DNA of 64,000 nucleotides from the NCBI RefSeq assembly GCF_046054155.1, contig NZ_JBEQCT010000010.1, forward strand, positions 30,681-94,680, written 5' to 3'. Numbering within the stretch: the first letter of the stretch is position 1; the number at the start of each line of letters is the position of its first letter. This document shows, piece by piece, positions 45,107 to 53,020 of this stretch. Position numbers and translations under genes: made by a program. The DNA is from Celerinatantimonas yamalensis. Lineage in GTDB: Bacteria; Pseudomonadota; Gammaproteobacteria; Enterobacterales; Celerinatantimonadaceae. The notes under the pieces were generated by a model that saw nothing but the letters and a program-made list of their open reading frames with translations, did not search any database and had not been told where the DNA came from.

Positions 45107-45135
45107 TTGACTCGGCGTCGCCCTTCACCTATGCT
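45107..45135 (+). promoter_or_regulatory. rnpB promoter
   Basis: TTGACT (45107-45112) and TATGCT (45130-45135) are separated by 17 bases. The GC-rich discriminator GCGCCG follows, and transcription would begin at about 45142, exactly where the RNase P RNA's closing stem starts. A GC-rich discriminator is typical of stringently controlled stable-RNA promoters. Confidence 0.8.
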
Positions 45136-45141
45136 GCGCCG

Positions 45142-45516
<375 letters not shown>

Positions 45517-45842
45517 TTTTTCAAGCTAGTTTTATATTGGCTATCAAGATTGAACTCGAACCCGTTTGAATGCTCATATCGGGTGGATCAATGTCGAATT
45601 CACAGAGATGCTTAAGACATGGTCTGAATTATGCCTATATATGAATAGATCTGCACCTGCCGCCCAACTTATCAGTCCTGCACAAGCATACCCCTCATTC
45701 TTTTTATAAAATGTCTGTTGATGCTATCCGAAGTATTTTGAGCATTTTTGAGTCATTATGAGCGCTTGTACACAGGTTTTTGTTTCGGCGATTCACCCCT
45801 TTGGCTAAACACATTATCTGCCAACATCCTGATTTTATTGCT

Positions 45843-45932
45843 ATGAGAATCGCTTCCAGCGCAATCTACACCGCGTACGTACTCATCTTTGCTGCGTCGA
45901 TCGTTTATTTGCTGGTAAGTTTTTTTGATTAA
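45843..45932 (+). CDS. Candidate 29-residue membrane peptide
   Basis: ATG at 45843 opens a 29-codon frame ending in TAA. Residues 1-11 are MRIASSAIYTA, followed by a hydrophobic stretch to residue 28 (YVLIFAASIVYLLVSFF) and a final Asp, the look of a single-pass small membrane protein with a positive N-terminus. No ribosome-binding site is seen upstream, and I do not recognise the peptide. It may be spurious. Confidence 0.3.
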   Translation: MRIASSAIYTAYVLIFAASIVYLLVSFFD

Positions 45933-46082
45933 CCGTCACTGATGTGTCAATGCAGCGCTACTCGTTATCACGTAAGAACTGCTTGCTGCGCGACTTGACA
46001 GGAGGGTGATGACGATAATCACGGGTGACATCCGACTAGGTTTAAGTCACGAAAAGCTTAATGTGGAAGAAAACAGTTATGT

Positions 46083-46123
46083 TAAAAACCAACAGCAAGG
46101 CATTCATGCTGCTGGTTTTTTCC
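46083..46123 (-). terminator. Terminator of ispB
   Basis: A 13-bp stem with one mismatch (AAAACCAACAGCA against TGCTGCTGGTTTT) with T runs on both sides, lying 14 bases past the ispB stop on the minus strand. It could also stop transcription from the left. Confidence 0.8.
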
Positions 46124-46136
46124 AAAAAAACGTTCG

Positions 46137-47108
46137 TTAGTTGCTTCGTGCTGCGGCAATGTGTGCTAAGCCAATTAGTGCTTCTTTATGCGGACTGTCA
46201 GCAAGTTCATCGAGTGCCTTAATCGCTTTATCTGCCTCCGCCATTGCGGCTCGGCGGCTATAATCTAAAGCGCCAGTGTCGCGCATCGCACTCAATACCT
46301 GCGTTAGATCGCCTTGACCATCGCCTTGCTCAATGGCTTGACGGATCATCTGTCGCTGTGCTGGCGTCCCATGACGCATTGCGTACAATAATGGCAGCGT
46401 CGCTTTGCCTTCAGCTAAATCATCGCCAACATTTTTGCCCGTTTGATTGCTATCGGCGTCATAATCGAGGATATCATCCATAATTTGAAAAGCTGTGCCT
46501 AGATATTTCCCATAGTTGGCAAATGCTTGTTCAATATGCGCTTCTTGTTTGGCTATAACGGCCCCAAGGCGAGTCGCAGCTTCAAATAACTTGGCGGTTT
46601 TGCTGTAGATCACGCTAAAATAGTCAGCTTCGGTAATATCTGGATTATTGCAGTTCATCAGTTGCTGCACTTCGCCTTCAGCGATGACATTGGTGGCTTC
46701 TGCAAGGATGTCCATGATCCGTAAGCTACCCAGTTCAGTCATTAACTGAAATGCACGGGTATAGAGAAAATCACCCACTAATACACTCGCTGCATTTCCA
46801 AAGCGCTCATTCGCGGTATCTTGTCCGCGGCGCTGTTCCGATTCATCAACAACATCATCGTGCAACAAGGTTGAAGTGTGGATAAATTCAATAATCGCGG
46901 CCATTTTAATATGGTCTTGGCCTTGATATCCTAAAGCGCGACTGGCTAACACCGCCAACAGTGGCCGCATCCGTTTGCCTCCGCTATTCACGATATAAAC
47001 AGCGATCTGATTGATTAAAGCAACGTCGGAGTTTAATTCGCGATAGATAAGTGCGTTAACGGCGCTCATATCCGCTTTGGACAAGGCGCTAATGGCTTGA
47101 AGATCCAT
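46137..47108 (-). CDS. ispB: Octaprenyl diphosphate synthase IspB
   Basis: This 323-residue all-trans prenyl synthase has both Asp-rich motifs, DDVVDESEQRRG (near residue 84) and DDILDYDADSNQTGKNVGDDLAEGKATLPL (near 211). It makes the C40 side chain of ubiquinone and menaquinone. I start at the ATG at 47108 (MDLQAISALSK aligns with E. coli MNLEKINELT) rather than the in-frame upstream ATG at 47162. It is divergent from rplU, as in E. coli. Confidence 0.95.
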   Translation of the reverse strand: MDLQAISALSKADMSAVNALIYRELNSDVALINQIAVYIVNSGGKRMRPLLAVLASRALGYQGQDHIKMAAIIEFIHTSTLLHDDVVDESEQRRGQDTANERFGNAASVLVGDFLYTRAFQLMTELGSLRIMDILAEATNVIAEGEVQQLMNCNNPDITEADYFSVIYSKTAKLFEAATRLGAVIAKQEAHIEQAFANYGKYLGTAFQIMDDILDYDADSNQTGKNVGDDLAEGKATLPLLYAMRHGTPAQRQMIRQAIEQGDGQGDLTQVLSAMRDTGALDYSRRAAMAEADKAIKALDELADSPHKEALIGLAHIAAARSN

Positions 47109-47250
47109 AAAGTTATACGAGTACCTTTTTGAGTTGGCCAAGAGGCATATTGAATAGCGCAAATTTTACATGAAAAGTCACCTAAACGCAGCTTTAGGCT
47201 GGACTTTTTCGCTAGGGTGAATGTTTTTTAAACTTTTTTACAGATCAGAC

Positions 47251-47279
47251 TTGCCCAAATGAGTGAACTTGCGTAGAAT
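47251..47279 (+). promoter_or_regulatory. rplU promoter
   Basis: TTGCCC (47251-47256), 17-base spacer, TAGAAT (47274-47279). Transcription from about 47286 would give a leader of about 58 nt. Confidence 0.65.
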
Positions 47280-47304
47280 TCGCGGCCATTGTTAAGAATT
47301 TAAT

Positions 47305-47328
47305 GCACCTTTGAAAAGAGCAAGGTGC
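47305..47328 (+). promoter_or_regulatory. Hairpin just upstream of the rplU ribosome-binding site
   Basis: GCACCTT (47305-47311) pairs with AAGGTGC (47322-47328) around loop TGAAAAGAGC. It ends three bases before the GGAG at about 47332. Its place suggests translational control of rplU, perhaps by L21; no direct evidence. Confidence 0.4.
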
Positions 47329-47343
47329 TAGCGGAGTTTGAAT

Positions 47344-47655
47344 ATGTACGCGGTTATCCAAAGTGGTGGTAAACAGCACCGTGTTGCCGAAGGTCAAACC
47401 ATTCGCCTGGAAAAATTAGATGTTGAAACTGGCGCAACTGTCGAGTTTGATAACGTTCTGATGATTGCCAATGGCGAAGACGTAAAAATCGGTGCCCCAT
47501 TCGTTGACGGAAGTAAAGTAACAGCGGAAGTTGTTTCTCACGGTCGTGGCGATAAAATTAAAATTGTGAAGTTCCGTCGCCGTAAGCATTCTCAGAAACA
47601 GACTGGCCATCGTCAGTGGTTTACAGAGATTCGCATTACTGGTATTAACGCTTAA
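47344..47655 (+). CDS. rplU: 50S ribosomal protein L21
   Basis: This 103-residue protein is of standard length. It begins MYAVIQSGGKQHRVAEGQ and ends KHSQKQTGHRQWFTEIRITGINA. The frame extends to TTG at 47338, but the ATG at 47344 gives the family start. It is cotranscribed with rpmA 17 bases downstream. Confidence 0.98.
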   Translation: MYAVIQSGGKQHRVAEGQTIRLEKLDVETGATVEFDNVLMIANGEDVKIGAPFVDGSKVTAEVVSHGRGDKIKIVKFRRRKHSQKQTGHRQWFTEIRITGINA

Positions 47656-47672
47656 TCTGAGGAGTCTAACTC

Positions 47673-47930
47673 ATGGCACATAAAAAAGCTGGTGGTAGCA
47701 CCCGTAACGGTCGCGACTCAGAGAGTAAACGCTTGGGCGTTAAACGTTTCGGCGGTGAATCTGTTTTAGCGGGCAACATCATTGTTCGTCAACGTGGAAC
47801 CAAATTCCACGCAGGTAGCAATGTTGGTATCGGCAAAGACCATACCCTGTTTGCAACAGCAGAAGGGAAAGTGAAATTCGAGATCAAAGGGCCTAAAAAC
47901 CGTAAATTTGTTAGCGTTGTAGCTGACTAA
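47673..47930 (+). CDS. rpmA: 50S ribosomal protein L27
   Basis: This 85-residue protein has the N-terminus MAHKKAGGSTRNGRDSESK, which reaches the peptidyl-transferase centre, followed by RLGVKRFGGE and RQRGTKFHAGSNVGIGKDHTLFA. No N-terminal cleavage extension as in Firmicutes. GAGGAG precedes the ATG, and a strong terminator follows. Confidence 0.98.
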   Translation: MAHKKAGGSTRNGRDSESKRLGVKRFGGESVLAGNIIVRQRGTKFHAGSNVGIGKDHTLFATAEGKVKFEIKGPKNRKFVSVVAD

Positions 47931-47950
47931 TCGACTCGAAACCGAATTAG

Positions 47951-47980
47951 AAAGCCCCGCTTATCAAGCGGGGCTTTTTG
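47951..47980 (+). terminator. Rho-independent terminator of rplU-rpmA
   Basis: 12-bp stem AAAGCCCCGCTT / AAGCGGGGCTTT with loop ATC, followed by further T residues, 20 bases after the rpmA stop. Read-through to obgE is common in this layout. Confidence 0.93.
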
Positions 47981-48048
47981 TTTGTATACTAAAAAGACAT
48001 TGAGATTGATCACGTTGCTCGGCAATGGCTGACCAGACGGGAGCTAAC

Positions 48049-49218
48049 ATGAAATTCGTAGATGAAGCGACAATCCGCGTTGAAGCCGGAGATGGTGGGA
48101 ATGGTTGTATCAGTTTTCGCCGTGAGAAATATATCCCTAGAGGCGGCCCTGATGGCGGTGATGGTGGTGACGGCGGCAGTGTTTATCTAATTGCCGATGA
48201 AAACTTAAATACGCTGATTGATTACCGTTTTGAGCGGTTTCATCGCGCAGTTCGTGGTGAAAATGGTCGCGGTGCTAATTGTACTGGTAAACGCGGTGCT
48301 GATATCGAGTTGAAGGTCCCGGTTGGTACTCGTGCTATCGATGCGGATACTGCTGAAGTGATTGGTGATCTCACTACTCATGGTAAACGCCTTAAGGTGG
48401 CTAATGGTGGTTTCCATGGATTGGGAAACACGCGTTTTAAAAGTAGTATTAATCGGGCACCCCGTAAAAAATCTAATGGGACACCCGGTGAAATTCGGAT
48501 GTTGCAGTTAGAGTTGATGCTACTGGCTGACGTGGGTCTATTAGGCTTACCCAATGCTGGTAAATCAACTTTTATTCGTAGTGTCTCCGCGGCTAAACCA
48601 AAAGTTGCTGATTACCCATTTACGACCTTAGTACCTAATCTTGGGGTTGTTCGTCAATCAAGCCAACGAAGTTTTGTGATTGCCGATATTCCCGGATTGA
48701 TTGAGGGCGCCGCTGATGGAGCGGGTCTAGGGATCCGCTTTTTGAAACATCTTGAGCGTTGTCGCGTGTTGTTACACTTTATTGACGTGTTGCCAGCAGA
48801 CCAAAGTGACCCTGCGCAAAATGCTTGCACCATTATTGATGAACTACAGCAATACAGCCATAAATTGACGGATAAACCGCGATGGTTGGTATTTAATAAG
48901 ATTGATTTAGTCCTTGATGATGAATTAGCCGAGCTTAAAGATAAAGTCTGTCAGGCGCTTGATTGGGATGGGCCCGTTTATGATATTTCAGCGTCCAGCG
49001 GTGATGGCACAAGTGAGTTGTGTTCTGATTTGATGGATTACATTGAGACATTACCTGCGGTTGAAAGTGAGCTGAAAAGTCAACAAGTTGATTTTCAGTG
49101 GGATGAATACCATCAATCAAAACTTGCTCAAGCGCCGCAATCTGTTGATGCAGATGATGACTTGGATGATGACGATGACGATGATGACGGTGTAGAAATT
49201 ATCTATGTTCGTGACTAG
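48049..49218 (+). CDS. obgE: GTPase ObgE/CgtA
   Basis: This 389-residue protein has an N-terminal glycine-rich Obg fold (about 1-158, with VEAGDGGNGCISFRREKYIPRGGPDGGDGGDGG). A G domain follows (G1 GLPNAGKST near 166, DIPGLIEGA near 212, NKID near 283, and SASSG near 314), and the C-terminus is highly acidic with eight consecutive Asp. ObgE couples 50S maturation to ppGpp and growth control. I start at the ATG at 48049, with GGGAG upstream, rather than at 48025. Confidence 0.97.
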   Translation: MKFVDEATIRVEAGDGGNGCISFRREKYIPRGGPDGGDGGDGGSVYLIADENLNTLIDYRFERFHRAVRGENGRGANCTGKRGADIELKVPVGTRAIDADTAEVIGDLTTHGKRLKVANGGFHGLGNTRFKSSINRAPRKKSNGTPGEIRMLQLELMLLADVGLLGLPNAGKSTFIRSVSAAKPKVADYPFTTLVPNLGVVRQSSQRSFVIADIPGLIEGAADGAGLGIRFLKHLERCRVLLHFIDVLPADQSDPAQNACTIIDELQQYSHKLTDKPRWLVFNKIDLVLDDELAELKDKVCQALDWDGPVYDISASSGDGTSELCSDLMDYIETLPAVESELKSQQVDFQWDEYHQSKLAQAPQSVDADDDLDDDDDDDDGVEIIYVRD

Positions 49219-49247
49219 ATGATGAGCTGTTATATTCAATAAGTATA

Positions 49248-49274
49248 AAAAAGGCCAGCGATTGCTGGTCTTTG
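49248..49274 (+). terminator. Terminator after obgE
   Basis: Stem AAAGGCCAGC / GCTGGTCTTT with one G-U pair and a four-base loop, preceded by A residues; 30 bases after the obgE stop. Confidence 0.75.
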
Positions 49275-49404
49275 TATGTCCATTGTAATCTTGTAATATA
49301 CGCAAATTAAGCTCGATAGAGTCACTCTAGCAAAAGTGTACGTATCGGCGTGACGAAGCAAAAGCTACCTTTAACCTCATTAACATGTCGTAACTAAGGA
49401 TCTT

Positions 49405-49896
49405 ATGTTTATTTCAATGATTGCCGCAATGGCAAAAAATCGCGTGATTGGGCGCGATAATCAAATGCCGTGGCACTTACCCGCTGATCTGCAGCATTTT
49501 AAGCAAACCACTTTGGGTAAACCGATTCTGATGGGGCGAAGAACCTATGAGTCAATCGGCAGGGCGCTCCCAGGGCGGCGTAATTATGTACTGACTCGCG
49601 ATAGCCACTGGCAAGCGGCAGATGTGACAACCGTCGGACAATTGCAACAAGCGATCGCGATTGAACAGCAGCATGGCAGCTCGGAGTTAGTCATTATTGG
49701 TGGCGGGCAGTTATATCAACGTTATTTGCCACAAGTTAAACGCCTCTACCTTACACTGATCGATTTAGACGTGGATGGCGATACGCACTTCCCTGATTAT
49801 CAAAGCGGTGATTGGAGCATTAGCACTCAAACGCAGTATTATGCTGATGAGCGCAACCCCTATAATTATCTGTTTATGCAGTTAGAGCGTCGGTAA
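49405..49896 (+). CDS. folA: Dihydrofolate reductase
   Basis: This 163-residue type I DHFR has MIAAMAKNRVIGRDNQMPWHLPADLQHFK, with catalytic Asp28, followed by MGRRTYESIGRALPGRRNYVLTR and ELVIIGGGQLYQRYLP. It reduces dihydrofolate and is the trimethoprim target. Its last 31 bases overlap the 3' end of the convergent apaH gene. Confidence 0.97.
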   Translation: MFISMIAAMAKNRVIGRDNQMPWHLPADLQHFKQTTLGKPILMGRRTYESIGRALPGRRNYVLTRDSHWQAADVTTVGQLQQAIAIEQQHGSSELVIIGGGQLYQRYLPQVKRLYLTLIDLDVDGDTHFPDYQSGDWSISTQTQYYADERNPYNYLFMQLERR

Positions 49897-50696
49897 AGCT
49901 CACATTGGGTTTGATAATATTGCCCCGTTTCCCACTCGAGCATCGTCAGTTGATTTCCCCAAATGCAGCCGGTGTCGAGAGCTTTAAATTGGGGCATCTT
50001 GGTTTGTCCCATCAATGAAGCCCAATGCCCGAAGATGATGGTACTCTCGTCATGACGATAATCAAACCAAGGTTTAAGCGTCGCTGGCGTTTGTTCGGGC
50101 CCTTCTTTATAGGTAAAATCCAAACTAAAATCGGCGTAACAATAGCGCATGCGGGTGAAGCTATTGATGATGAATCGATAGCGCGCAGCACCACTGAGAT
50201 CATCTTGCCAGTAATTCGGCTCATCACCATACATGCTTTGTAGTAAGTTGTGACGATGTTGCTCTTGGCTAAAGAGTTGTTGAACCTCTTTGGCGCGAGC
50301 AAGGGCCTCAGAAATTGACCATTGGGGGGTGATACCGGCATGCACCATTACGGTTTTCTCATCTAACTGTGCCATGAGTGGCTGATGCCAAAGCCAATCG
50401 ATGAGATCTTCTCGATCGGGGGCATCGAGTAATGTCTCCAGTTTATCCCGCGGTTTAACCCGAGCGATGCCATCTGCAACTGCTAAAAAATGCAGATCAT
50501 GATTACCCAACACCACTTGTGCTTGTGCGCCAAGGCTACGAACAAAACGTAGTGTCTCCAGCGGCTGCTCCCCTCGGCCAATGAGATCCCCAGTAAACCA
50601 AAGTATATCTTGGCTAAGGTCGACGTTGGCCAACGTCAGTAGTTGCCGGAGTTGATCATAACAGCCATGCAGATCGCCAATCATGTAATGCTTCAT
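49866..50696 (-). CDS. apaH: Symmetrical Ap4A hydrolase ApaH
   Basis: This 276-residue calcineurin-like phosphoesterase has the metal motifs IGDLHGCYDQL, WFTGDLIGRGEQ and VLGNHDLHFLA near residues 6, 33 and 60. It splits diadenosine tetraphosphate and removes NppN caps from RNA. C-terminal residues overlap folA in the opposite direction. It is preceded by 134 bases separating it from apaG, unlike the tight apaG-apaH spacing of E. coli. Confidence 0.96.
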   Translation of the reverse strand: MKHYMIGDLHGCYDQLRQLLTLANVDLSQDILWFTGDLIGRGEQPLETLRFVRSLGAQAQVVLGNHDLHFLAVADGIARVKPRDKLETLLDAPDREDLIDWLWHQPLMAQLDEKTVMVHAGITPQWSISEALARAKEVQQLFSQEQHRHNLLQSMYGDEPNYWQDDLSGAARYRFIINSFTRMRYCYADFSLDFTYKEGPEQTPATLKPWFDYRHDESTIIFGHWASLMGQTKMPQFKALDTGCIWGNQLTMLEWETGQYYQTQCELYRRSNCINR

Positions 50697-50733
50697 TCTT
50701 ATAAACCTTTGTACCTTTTAAATAAGCTGACTG

Positions 50734-50754
50734 AGGGCTTTTTTTATAAGCCCT
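50734..50754. other. Hairpin between apaG and apaH
   Basis: AGGGCTT (50734-50740) and AAGCCCT (50748-50754), a 7-bp stem and 7-base loop. No U tract follows, so it is not a standard terminator; it may separate the two genes. Confidence 0.4.
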
Positions 50755-50830
50755 AAGATAGACGAAGTGGTAAAAGAGAACGTTTCAGAACTTCGGTGAT
50801 GCTGATAACCTTTTAGATAGTCAGCGTAGG

Positions 50831-51211
50831 TTAATGTAGGCTATTCGGTTTAGCCAAACGAAATGCTGGTATAGGCGCGCTGAGCAGATCGCCGGCCTCT
50901 GTTTGCAACGTATAATTGCCTTCCATCACCCCTACCGGCGTTTGAATAACTGCGCTACTGGTATAAGTAAAGGGTTGATAAGGTTTTAGAGTCGGTTGTG
51001 TGCCTACCACCCCTTCACCTTCTACATCGTTAGTTTTACCATTGCCGTCGGTAATATGCCAATGGCGGCGCAGTAACTTTAGTGGCATATCACCTTGATT
51101 AGTGATGGTGATGGTATAAACAAACGTATATTGCTGATCACGTTCGATAGAGTGTTCATCTAAATATTCGGTCTCGACACCGATTTGAATAGTTGTTGAT
51201 GCTGAACACAT
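50831..51211 (-). CDS. apaG: ApaG protein (DUF525)
   Basis: This 126-residue beta-sandwich protein contains VFVYTITITNQGDMPLKLLRRHWHITDGNGK and GEGVVGTQPTLKPYQPFTYTSSAVIQTPVGVMEGNY. ApaG has a fibronectin III-like fold, and its function remains poorly defined. Its ATG shares one base with the rsmA stop (TAATG), so it is translated by coupling. Confidence 0.96.
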   Translation of the reverse strand: MCSASTTIQIGVETEYLDEHSIERDQQYTFVYTITITNQGDMPLKLLRRHWHITDGNGKTNDVEGEGVVGTQPTLKPYQPFTYTSSAVIQTPVGVMEGNYTLQTEAGDLLSAPIPAFRLAKPNSLH

Positions 51212-52029
51212 TAACTTTCTCCATAACCGGCCATTTCTGCCAGTCCATTAGCGAGTTTGACATAATCGGCAACACTGAGTTGTTCTGGACGCAATGTTAA
51301 ATCCATTCCCATTACTTGTAATTGCTCGGGACTAAATAGTTGTCCTAACGCATTTCGGAGTGTTTTACGACGTTGATTAAATGCTTCTCGGCAAACTCGC
51401 TCTAGGCACTTGATTGATTTTGCGCGATAAGGCAGTTGTGTATATGGCTCAAGGCGTACGACTGCTGAATCAACCTTTGGTGCAGGTTCAAATGATTGCG
51501 GTGGTACTTCTAAAACGGGAATAACTTGACAATAATACTGTGTCATAACACTTAACCGACCGTAGGCCTTGCTGCCTGGGCCTGATGCCATCCGTTGTAC
51601 CACTTCTTTTTGTAACATAAAGTGCATATCACTGATAAGACCTGAAAAACTTAGCAGGTGGAAAATCAATGGGGTGGAGATGTTATAAGGCAAGTTGCCA
51701 AATATCCGAAGTTTTTTTTCGCCCGATTGCAAGGTGGCAAAATCAAATTTCATTGCATCAGCTTCATAGACAGTCAATTTGCCGGCCAGATCAACTCGCT
51801 GGCGTAGTCGTTCAGCGAGATCGCGATCTAATTCGACCACGTTCAAATGCCCAGATTGCTCGGCAACAGGTTTAGTTAAGGCAGCAAGTCCCGGGCCAAT
51901 CTCAACCAGCGTTTCGCTAGGCTGAGGGGAAATGGCAGAGACAATTTGGCCGATAATATAATCGTCACTTAAAAAGTTCTGACCAAAGCGCTTACGGGCT
52001 TGATGCCCTTGGTGAAAATTATGACTCAT
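51211..52029 (-). CDS. rsmA: 16S rRNA dimethyladenosine transferase RsmA (KsgA)
   Basis: This 272-residue protein has KRFGQNFLSDDYIIGQIV, motif I VEIGPGLAALTKPV and the catalytic NLPYNIST. It dimethylates A1518 and A1519 in the 3' end of 16S rRNA and acts as a late 30S assembly checkpoint. The start overlaps the pdxA end by 11 bases, and the stop overlaps apaG. Confidence 0.97.
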   Translation of the reverse strand: MSHNFHQGHQARKRFGQNFLSDDYIIGQIVSAISPQPSETLVEIGPGLAALTKPVAEQSGHLNVVELDRDLAERLRQRVDLAGKLTVYEADAMKFDFATLQSGEKKLRIFGNLPYNISTPLIFHLLSFSGLISDMHFMLQKEVVQRMASGPGSKAYGRLSVMTQYYCQVIPVLEVPPQSFEPAPKVDSAVVRLEPYTQLPYRAKSIKCLERVCREAFNQRRKTLRNALGQLFSPEQLQVMGMDLTLRPEQLSVADYVKLANGLAEMAGYGES

Positions 52030-53008
52030 TCGGTTTATTAACCATCATTAATGCTTGTTCAATTGCAAAGTAAAGGCTGCCATGATCGGCTTGCCCGCTG
52101 CCAGCTAAATCGAGTGCTGTGCCATGGTCAACGGATGTGCGCACGAACGGTAGCCCTAGCGTTATATTAACAGAATGACCAAAACCTTTGTATTTTAGCA
52201 CAGGTAGGCCTTGGTCGTGGTACATGGCCAAAACAACATCTGCATCGTGTAAGTACTTATCTTGGAATAGCGTGTCCGCTGGAAGTGGTCCAACAAGATC
52301 GATGCCTTCTTGGCGTAATTGCTCTAAAGTCGGTTCAATGATCTGCTGTTCTTCATGCCCTAAGTGGCCACTCTCTCCAGCATGAGGATTTAAACCACAA
52401 ACATAGATTTTAGGATGAGCAATCGCATACTTATTTTTTAGATCATGGTAGAGGATACGAATAACTTTGCTCAAACGTTCCGTCGTAATGGCTTTAGATA
52501 CATAAGCCAAAGGAATATGGGTGGTGACTAATGCGACCCGTAATCCCTCGGTTGCTAACATCATCACAACATCACCACAATTGGCTTGCTGAGCAAAGTA
52601 CTCGGTATGACCACTAAAGGAATAACCGCTATCGTTTATCATTCCCTTGTTCACTGGGCCTGTCACAATCGCGGAAAATTCACCACTGAGCGCCCCTTGG
52701 CTAGCTTGATACAACGTTTCGAGTACATAAGGTCCATTGCGACTATCTAGCTGTCCGATGGTCACCGGTGCATTCAACGGGACATCTTTGACCACCAAAC
52801 TTCCAATTGGCGAGACAAAAGCCTCTTGATTGACATCGTAATCAGACAAAGTCACGTCAAGACCTAGATGCTGAGCTCGCTTTTCTAACATTTCTTTATT
52901 GGCAATCACCACCAACTGCGCAGGCCATTGCCGAGCTGCGAGCGTGAGGATCAAATCAGGGCCAATCCCAGCTGGCTCGCCAGGGGTCAGCACCACTCGC
53001 TTTAACAT
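52019..53008 (-). CDS. pdxA: 4-hydroxythreonine-4-phosphate dehydrogenase PdxA
   Basis: This 329-residue protein has LTPGEPAGIGPDL at the start, TGPVNKGMINDSGYSFSGHTEYFA in the middle with metal-binding His, and HDQGLPVLKYKGFGHSVNITLGLPFVRTSVDHGTA. It makes the precursor condensed into pyridoxine phosphate (vitamin B6). It follows surA by 12 bases. Confidence 0.96.
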   Translation of the reverse strand: MLKRVVLTPGEPAGIGPDLILTLAARQWPAQLVVIANKEMLEKRAQHLGLDVTLSDYDVNQEAFVSPIGSLVVKDVPLNAPVTIGQLDSRNGPYVLETLYQASQGALSGEFSAIVTGPVNKGMINDSGYSFSGHTEYFAQQANCGDVVMMLATEGLRVALVTTHIPLAYVSKAITTERLSKVIRILYHDLKNKYAIAHPKIYVCGLNPHAGESGHLGHEEQQIIEPTLEQLRQEGIDLVGPLPADTLFQDKYLHDADVVLAMYHDQGLPVLKYKGFGHSVNITLGLPFVRTSVDHGTALDLAGSGQADHGSLYFAIEQALMMVNKPNES

Positions 53009-53020
53009 CTCTTTAATCCT

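Larger units (their letters stand above)
45517..46136. other. Gap rnpB-ispB (620 bp)
   Basis: No tRNA or conserved gene recognised. It contains a 29-codon hydrophobic ORF (45843-45932), described separately, and the ispB terminator at its right end. The sequence between is unremarkable AT-rich DNA. Confidence 0.5.

Noticed and set aside
45517..46136. Search for tRNA genes or CRISPR-like repeats in the largest gap
   Set aside because: No cloverleaf-compatible arms or regularly spaced repeats were seen.
46009..46140. A 43-codon ORF on the plus strand preceded by AGGAGG
   Set aside because: The spacing to the ATG is only about three bases, and the frame runs through the ispB terminator and into the ispB 3' end; the peptide looks like read-through of these signals.
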